NCBI RefSeq assembly: GCF_023913735.1
Contig: NZ_JAMXBH010000018.1
Coordinates: 1-64,000, forward strand
Length of the DNA stretch: 64,000 nt
Direction of reading: 5' to 3'
Origin: Pseudarthrobacter raffinosi
GTDB taxonomy: Bacteria > Actinomycetota > Actinomycetes > Actinomycetales > Micrococcaceae
Shown here: one piece after another, positions 59,062 to 64,000 of the stretch
Layout of the letters: each line of letters starts with the position of its first letter
Position numbering within the stretch: position 1 is the stretch's first letter
The notes under the pieces: generated by a model
Databases searched by the model: none
Told to the model about the DNA's origin: nothing
The model's input: only the letters and a program-made list of their open reading frames with translations
Program-made: the position numbers and the translations under genes

Positions 59062-60600
59062 TCAGTTCTTGACGACGTCCAGCTCGATCACGGCCCAGGA
59101 CAGCGCCGGCAGCGTCAACCGGAGCTCGGAGCCGCTCGCCTTCGCGCCTTCCAGCGGCTTGAGCCCCACCTGGTCCTGACGGCTTTGGGTGTTGGCCGTG
59201 AAACGGTCCCCGCCTTCCGGGATTTCCAGGACCTCGGCACGGACCACCCGGCGGGCGTCGAACCCGCGCAGGGCGACCTCGACGTCGGCAGCTTCCTCAA
59301 GGCCGCGGTTCGCGAAGAACAGTGCCACGCGACCCGTTTCCTCGTTCCACGTTGCACTGACGTCCACCAGGTCGGTGCCGCCGAAGCGGGCATTCTCGTA
59401 CTTGTCCGAGTCAACAGACAGCCGCAGGATCTGGCCCTTGGCCAGCTCCGCCATGCGGGCGAACGGGTGGAAGATGGTCTGCTTCCATGCCGGTCCGTTT
59501 TCCTCGCTGAAGATCGGTGCAATGACGTTGACCAGCTGAGCCTGGTTGGCGATCTTGACGCGGTCGCCATGGCGGAGCAGCGAGTTCAGCAGGGTTCCCA
59601 CCACCACGGCGTCTGTCACGTTGTACTTGTCCTCGATGACCCGGGGGTGCTCGCGCCAGCCCGCCTTGGCGACGTTGTGCGGCTGGTCCTCCGTGTCCAG
59701 GCCGCGCTGGTACCAAACGTTCCACTCATCGAAGGACAGGTTGATGTGCTTTTTGTGTTTGCCCTTCGCACGCACGGCGTCAGCGGTGGCGATCACGGAC
59801 TCGATGAAGTAGTCGGTGTCCACTGCGCTGGCGAGGAAGCTGCCGACGTCGCCGTCGTTCTCCTGGTAGTAGGCGTGGAGGGAGACGTAGTCCACCTCGT
59901 CATAAGTGTGCGTCAGGACAGTCTGCTCCCAATCGCCGAACGTCGGCATGCCGGAGCTGGAACTTCCGCAGGCCACCAGTTCGATGTCAGGGTCCACGAA
60001 GCGCATGGCCTTGGCGGCTTCCTGAGCCAGGCGGCCGTATTCCTCAGCGGTCTTGTGGCCGATCTGCCACGGCCCGTCCATCTCGTTGCCCAGGCACCAG
60101 AGCTTGATGTCGAAAGGATCCTTGTGGCCATTCTTGGCGCGGAGGTCTGACCAGTAGGTGCCGCCGGGGTGGTTGGCGTATTCCACGATCTCGCGGGCTG
60201 CATCCACTCCCCTGGTGCCCAGGTTGATGGCTTCCATGATTTCCGTGCCGGCCTGGCGGGACCAGTCCACGAATTCGTGCAGGCCGAACGCGTTGGTCTC
60301 CACGGTGTGCCAGGCGCCGTCCAGCCGGCGGGGACGGTTCTCCCGCGGGCCGATGCCGTCTTCCCAGTTGTAGCCGGAGACGAAGTTGCCGCCGGGGTAC
60401 CGGATGACGGTGGCGCCGAGCTCCTTGACGAGCTTGAGCACGTCCTGGCGGAAGCCGTTCTCATCGGCCTCCGGGTGGCCCGGCTCGTAGATGCCGGTGT
60501 AGACGCAGCGGCCCATGTGCTCCACGAAGGAGCCGAACAGGCGGCGGGGGACTTCGCCGATGGTGAAGTCGCGGTCGAGGGTGATCCGTGCGCGGGACAT
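59062..60600 (-). CDS. abfA: Alpha-L-arabinofuranosidase, GH51
   Basis: 512 residues, no signal peptide, so cytoplasmic. GH51 features: SFVEHMGRCVYTGIYEPGHPEADENGFR (residues about 24-51), GATVIRYPGGNFVSGYNWEDGIGPRENRPRR (about 62-92), acid/base Glu in KLWCLGNEMDGPWQIGH (about 168-184) and nucleophile Glu in HINLSFDEWNVWYQ (about 288-301). It removes arabinofuranosyl units from imported arabino-oligosaccharides or arabinoxylan fragments. It is the last gene of the operon with the three ABC importer genes upstream (59 bases after the permease). Confidence 0.95.
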   Translation of the reverse strand: MSRARITLDRDFTIGEVPRRLFGSFVEHMGRCVYTGIYEPGHPEADENGFRQDVLKLVKELGATVIRYPGGNFVSGYNWEDGIGPRENRPRRLDGAWHTVETNAFGLHEFVDWSRQAGTEIMEAINLGTRGVDAAREIVEYANHPGGTYWSDLRAKNGHKDPFDIKLWCLGNEMDGPWQIGHKTAEEYGRLAQEAAKAMRFVDPDIELVACGSSSSGMPTFGDWEQTVLTHTYDEVDYVSLHAYYQENDGDVGSFLASAVDTDYFIESVIATADAVRAKGKHKKHINLSFDEWNVWYQRGLDTEDQPHNVAKAGWREHPRVIEDKYNVTDAVVVGTLLNSLLRHGDRVKIANQAQLVNVIAPIFSEENGPAWKQTIFHPFARMAELAKGQILRLSVDSDKYENARFGGTDLVDVSATWNEETGRVALFFANRGLEEAADVEVALRGFDARRVVRAEVLEIPEGGDRFTANTQSRQDQVGLKPLEGAKASGSELRLTLPALSWAVIELDVVKN

Positions 60601-60659
60601 GTGCGGTATCTCCTTGGTTGTGGTTCAGGTCTTTGGTGAGTGGTAAGTAAGGTGCCGGA

Positions 60660-61556
60660 TCAGGTTCCGGCGAGTCCCGTCGTCGCGACGCCCTTGATGA
60701 TCTGGCGCTGGAAGAACAGGAAGACGAGGATCAGGGGCAGCGCCGCGAGGAGCGCGGAGGCCATGTTCTGCGCGTACTGGATGCCGTACGCGCTCTTGAT
60801 GGTTTGCAGCCCCACCGGAAGGGTGAGGAGCCCGCCGTCGTTCGTGGCAATGAACGGCCACAGGAAGTTGTTCCAGGCGCCGATGAACACGAAGATCGCG
60901 ACGGCGGCCAGGATGGGCTGGGACAACGGCAGGATGATCTGGGTGAAGATCCGCAATCGGCTGGCACCGTCCATCACAGCGGCTTCTTCAAGTTCGCGGG
61001 GAATCTGGTCGAAGAACTTCTTGAGCACGAACACCATGGCCGGGTGGATGACCTGCGGCAGGATGATGGCCCACGAGGTATCGATCAGGTGCAGCGCCAG
61101 CATTTGGTAGAAGAGCGGGATGATGAGGACCGGCGGCGGGATGATGATGGAGGCAATGATCACCGTCATCAGCACCTTCTTGCCTTTGAAGTCGATCCGG
61201 GACAGGGCGTACGCCACCAGCGCCGAGATCACCAGCGTGATCGCCGTGATGGCCGCCGAGGTGTAGAACGAGTTCCAGGTCCAGAGCGGGATGTTGCCAT
61301 CCTGGAACACCTTGACGAACGCTTCAGCGGTAAAGCCCGACGGCGGCATCCAGCTGACCTTCGGAGCTGCGGCATCCGTCTCGGTCTTGAAGGCGGTGGC
61401 CGTGGCCCAGGCGAACGGAATCATCCACAGCACGGCGATGAACGCCGCCACAACGAGCGCGGCAATCTTGCCTGCGGTCATCTTCTTGCGGGGTTTTCGG
61501 GCCTCTTGGCTGGTGTTGGTGCGGGGAGTGGGACGCGTGAGGGTAGGGATTGCCAT
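60660..61556 (-). CDS. Carbohydrate ABC transporter permease (MalG/AraQ-like)
   Basis: 298 residues with about six transmembrane segments and an Arg/Thr-rich cytoplasmic N-terminus. The CUT1-family EAA loop is visible as REFEEAAVMDGASRLRIFTQIILPL-type sequence (IPRELEEAAVMDGASRLRIF, residues about 187-206). WTWNSFYTSAAITAITLVISALVAYALSRIDFKGKK is the first helix pair of the transport domain. It starts two bases after the stop of the other permease. Confidence 0.92.
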   Translation of the reverse strand: MAIPTLTRPTPRTNTSQEARKPRKKMTAGKIAALVVAAFIAVLWMIPFAWATATAFKTETDAAAPKVSWMPPSGFTAEAFVKVFQDGNIPLWTWNSFYTSAAITAITLVISALVAYALSRIDFKGKKVLMTVIIASIIIPPPVLIIPLFYQMLALHLIDTSWAIILPQVIHPAMVFVLKKFFDQIPRELEEAAVMDGASRLRIFTQIILPLSQPILAAVAIFVFIGAWNNFLWPFIATNDGGLLTLPVGLQTIKSAYGIQYAQNMASALLAALPLILVFLFFQRQIIKGVATTGLAGT

Positions 61557-61558
61557 GG

Positions 61559-62515
61559 TTATGCACTCCTGCGGCGGGTGATGACGAACTGCATGACCGA
61601 AACGAGCACGATCAGTCCGAAGAAAATGTAGGAGATGGCTGCGGAGTACCCCAGCCGGTAGCCGGTGAAGCCGGTTTCAAAGATGTACTGCACCACCGGG
61701 CGGGTTGATCCTCCGGGCCCGCCGGCGGTCATCTGGTACACCTGATCGAAGATCTTCATGGACGCGAGGATCTGGAGGAGCACGATCATCACCGTGGTGG
61801 GGGTCAGCTGCGGCAGGGTGATCGAGAAGAACTGCCGCCATGCTCCGGCGCCGTCCAGGGACGCTGCTTCGTAGTGCTGTGCGGGGATGTTCTGCATCGC
61901 GGCCAGGTACAGCAGGAAATTGAACCCCACGGTCCACCACAGCGTGGCGATGACGATCGCCCACATGGCCACGTTGGGATCGTTGAGCCAGGCGACTTTG
62001 GGGAGGCCCATCTTGGAGAGGAAGTCATTGATCAGGCCAAGCTGCGGGTTGTACATCCAGGTGAAGAACAGCGAGACCACGGTGGAGGCCAGCAGGTACG
62101 GGGCGAAGTAGGAAAGCCGCCACAGCCACTGGGCAGGCAGCCCGACGTTCAGCAGGGCAGCCATCACCAGGGCCACGAGGACCAGCGGGACGGTGCTGAT
62201 GACGGTGAAGTAGAACGTGTTTCCCAGGGAGCGCCACATATCGGCGTCGGCCAGTGCCTCGGCGTAGTTCGCGAAGCCGATCAGGCTGTCATTGGCGCCG
62301 GTCAGGGACTTGCCCGTGAGGCTCATGTAGATGCCATAGAGAATGGGCCACACCAGGAAGACCAGGAAGAAGACCAGGAACGGGGTGGCGAATGCCCAGC
62401 CGCTCAGGTTGCTCCTGGTACGGCTCTGCGAAGTGCGGCGCGTTGGTTGGGGTTGGGTCGCTGCGGCGATGTCCGGCTGGCCGGTACTGCGCCGGGACGC
62501 TAGTGAAGAACTCAT
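61559..62515 (-). CDS. Carbohydrate ABC transporter permease (MalF/AraP-like)
   Basis: 318 residues with about six transmembrane segments. AFATPFLVFFLVFLVWPILYGIYMSLT forms the first helix. The EAA loop IPAQHYEAASLDGAGAWRQFFSITLPQLTPTT (residues about 214-245) is typical of the CUT1 family. It follows the binding protein gene after 27 bases and is coupled to the second permease. The ATPase for this importer is not in the operon; CUT1 systems often share a distant MsmX-type ATPase. Confidence 0.92.
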   Translation of the reverse strand: MSSSLASRRSTGQPDIAAATQPQPTRRTSQSRTRSNLSGWAFATPFLVFFLVFLVWPILYGIYMSLTGKSLTGANDSLIGFANYAEALADADMWRSLGNTFYFTVISTVPLVLVALVMAALLNVGLPAQWLWRLSYFAPYLLASTVVSLFFTWMYNPQLGLINDFLSKMGLPKVAWLNDPNVAMWAIVIATLWWTVGFNFLLYLAAMQNIPAQHYEAASLDGAGAWRQFFSITLPQLTPTTVMIVLLQILASMKIFDQVYQMTAGGPGGSTRPVVQYIFETGFTGYRLGYSAAISYIFFGLIVLVSVMQFVITRRRSA

Positions 62516-62542
62516 GAAGGACTCCTTTGTCGCTCGGTGCGG

Positions 62543-63874
62543 TTAGACCGGGTTGGGCCTGGAAAGAAGGGTGTTGGTGCGGCGCTCAAAGGCGTCCCAA
62601 CCTGCGGCTGCCTTGTCGCGGCCCAGGAGCACGTTCTGGACGTTCTCCGCAAAGTAGGTCTGCCAGTCCGAGCCGGAGCCGCTGAACCAGGCTTCGGGAT
62701 CGTAGGCGATGATGTCCGCTGCGTTCGCGTAGTGGATCTGCGGCGTGAGGTCGCGGTATGCCTGCGACTGGACCACGGGCTGGTAGGCCGGAATGTGCCC
62801 GGCTTCTGCCCAGGAGAGTGATCCTTTGAGGACGTCGCTCACGAACTTGTAGACGTCCCGCCGTTTCGCGTCATCCACGTTCAGCTGCCGCGGCAGGACG
62901 AACGAGTGCGAGTCTGCGTAGGCTGCCGGCGTTCCGTACAGCGTGGGAATGGTGGCAGCGTCCACCGGAAGTCCGGCTTTCTTGAGCGTGGGCAATTCCC
63001 ACACTCCGCTGAACAGCATTCCCGAGTCGCCGCGGGCGAACTCCGCGATGCCCGTGCTGATGTCGCCGGCCTTGGCAGCGATGGTGTCGTCAAAGAGCGA
63101 TGCCATGAATTCCAAGGACTCAATCGCGGCGTCGCGGTCCACTTTCATCGGCTGGCCCGGGATCAGTTCCATATCCGCGCCATGCTGCTTGTAGAGCGTG
63201 TAGAACAAGCGCCACATCTGGGAACCGCTGCCGAGGTATCCGAAGGACAAACCATGGGCCTGGGTGACCTTCTGCATTTCCCTGGCCATGGCCATGAACT
63301 CCTGCGGAGACGTTGCCTCCTGCAGTTGTCCGTTGCCGCCCAGGACGCCGGCTTTGCCGGCGATGTCCGTGTTGTAGAACATAACGAACGGGTGCGAATC
63401 CAGGGCGATGGAGAACACCTTGCCGTTCTGCTGGCTCTTCTCCCAGATGCGCGGGGCAAAGTTGTCACCGGTGACGCCGTGCTCGTCCAGCAGGTCCAGG
63501 TCCCAGGGGTCGATGAGCCCGCCGGGGGCGTATCCGGGAACCCGGCTGGCATGCATGATCGCCACTTCCGGTGGCCGCCCGCCGGCCGATGCCATGGCCA
63601 GTTTGGTGTAATACGGCGGGCCCCAGGCCAGGACCGTGGGTTGGACCTTGAAGCCGGGGTTGGCCTGGTTGGCTCTGTTGATCATGGCCTGCATCTTGAT
63701 GCCGTCACCGCCGGACAGCAGGTGCCAGAACCCGATGTCCCGCGGGCCAGAGGCTTGGGCGTTTCCGCCGCAGCCGGTCAGGCCGCCTGCTACCAGGACG
63801 CTGCCTAAGGCTGCCGTTCCCGTCAATAACTGCCGTCGGGACACTTGCTTCCCGAAAAATTCAAACTGCTTCAC
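62543..63874 (-). CDS. Extracellular solute-binding lipoprotein (carbohydrate, CUT1 type)
   Basis: 443 residues from ATG 63874, with an AAAGGAGTGACGGGT ribosome site. The N-terminus has both a twin-arginine-like SRRQLLTG and a lipobox GGLTGC, so it may be exported folded by Tat and lipidated. The mature protein is a family 1 solute-binding domain: DIGFWHLLSGGDGIKMQAMINRANQANPGFKVQPTVLAWGPPYYTKLAMASAGGRPPEVAIMH (residues about 46-108). Linked to the GH51 enzyme, it probably binds arabino-oligosaccharides. It is the first gene of the operon. Confidence 0.92.
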   Translation of the reverse strand: MKQFEFFGKQVSRRQLLTGTAALGSVLVAGGLTGCGGNAQASGPRDIGFWHLLSGGDGIKMQAMINRANQANPGFKVQPTVLAWGPPYYTKLAMASAGGRPPEVAIMHASRVPGYAPGGLIDPWDLDLLDEHGVTGDNFAPRIWEKSQQNGKVFSIALDSHPFVMFYNTDIAGKAGVLGGNGQLQEATSPQEFMAMAREMQKVTQAHGLSFGYLGSGSQMWRLFYTLYKQHGADMELIPGQPMKVDRDAAIESLEFMASLFDDTIAAKAGDISTGIAEFARGDSGMLFSGVWELPTLKKAGLPVDAATIPTLYGTPAAYADSHSFVLPRQLNVDDAKRRDVYKFVSDVLKGSLSWAEAGHIPAYQPVVQSQAYRDLTPQIHYANAADIIAYDPEAWFSGSGSDWQTYFAENVQNVLLGRDKAAAGWDAFERRTNTLLSRPNPV

Positions 63875-64000
63875 CCGTCACTCCTTTGGATGGGTCCGCG
63901 GAAAGGTCACTTCTTGTTGCTCAAAACTCCGGTTCCGGTGCGTCCCCGTTCCCGGGCCGATGCCTTCAGGGGGTGACGCACGCCTCACATTACATCGATG
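63875..64000. other. Upstream region of the arabino-oligosaccharide operon, cut by window edge
   Basis: 126 bases that should hold the operon promoter on the minus strand. I see no complete operator; the last bases (CACATTACATCGATG) could be part of a LacI-type site that continues beyond the window. Confidence 0.3.

Noticed and set aside
59050..60150. Plus-strand frame of 366 codons opposite the GH51 gene
   Set aside because: Shadow frame; the GH51 enzyme with both catalytic glutamates is on the minus strand.

Overview
The window is chromosomal DNA from a high-GC Gram-positive actinobacterium. Codon use, gene content (13E12/DUF222 HNH protein, many sugar ABC importers with LacI and GntR regulators, GPP34 protein, TerD/TelA cluster) and a recurrent GC-rich intergenic palindrome all fit the Arthrobacter/Pseudarthrobacter group. 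The genus is inferred from gene content, not from a marker gene. I see no rRNA, tRNA, CRISPR array or complete insertion sequence.

Layout: (1) 1-2090, a truncated DUF222/HNH gene, a small hypothetical gene, and a frameshifted thioredoxin-like gene overlapped by a 52-residue zinc-ribbon gene. (2) 2091-13480, a sugar-acid catabolic regulon: MFS transporter, FadR-type GntR regulator, L-fuconate dehydratase, aldehyde dehydrogenase, two FAH-family enzymes, an SDR, and a four-gene amino-acid-type ABC importer. Three transcription units here share a near-identical promoter with the proposed operator on the -10 box. (3) 13625-14860, a NYN/OST-HTH RNase-like gene bracketed by palindromes. (4) 14922-24059, a polyol/ketose operon (ABC importer, mannitol-dehydrogenase-family enzyme, SDR, two P-loop kinases, LacD-type aldolase) divergent from its LacI regulator, with three operator copies between. 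(5) 24138-33442, a second ribose-type ABC importer with GntR/UTRA and LacI regulators, divergent from a cytochrome P450, a beta-propeller protein and a phthalate-dioxygenase-reductase-type electron donor. Related operators lie in front of both units, so a P450 appears to belong to a carbohydrate-type uptake regulon. This is the most unusual system in the window.

(6) 33617-35535, an alpha/beta hydrolase, a GPP34 protein with a repetitive insert, and an SDR remnant. (7) 35549-44737, a Ter (tellurium/stress) cluster: three intact TerD-domain genes plus one decayed copy, TelA, a CitE-like lyase, a large StiP/phosphoribosyltransferase fusion and a HAD hydrolase. (8) 45047-46165, an orphan PD-(D/E)XK nuclease-like gene. 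(9) 46263-53025, a gamma-glutamylation pathway for ethanolamine or a similar amine (GntR regulator, permease, glutamine-synthetase-like ligase, class I glutamine amidotransferase, aldehyde dehydrogenase, SDR). (10) 53136-58990, a TetR remnant, a DUF1445/MFS operon with tandem operators, a frameshifted secreted metallophosphoesterase, a secreted phosphodiesterase, and two small proteins. (11) 59062 to the right edge, an arabino-oligosaccharide importer with a GH51 arabinofuranosidase.

Eleven copies of one palindrome (core ACGACGGCGGGA then its complement) sit almost always just after stop codons. They probably act as transcription terminators or 3'-end stabilisers, and several lie next to gene remnants. 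Single-base frameshifts at three loci may be genuine decay or sequence errors.
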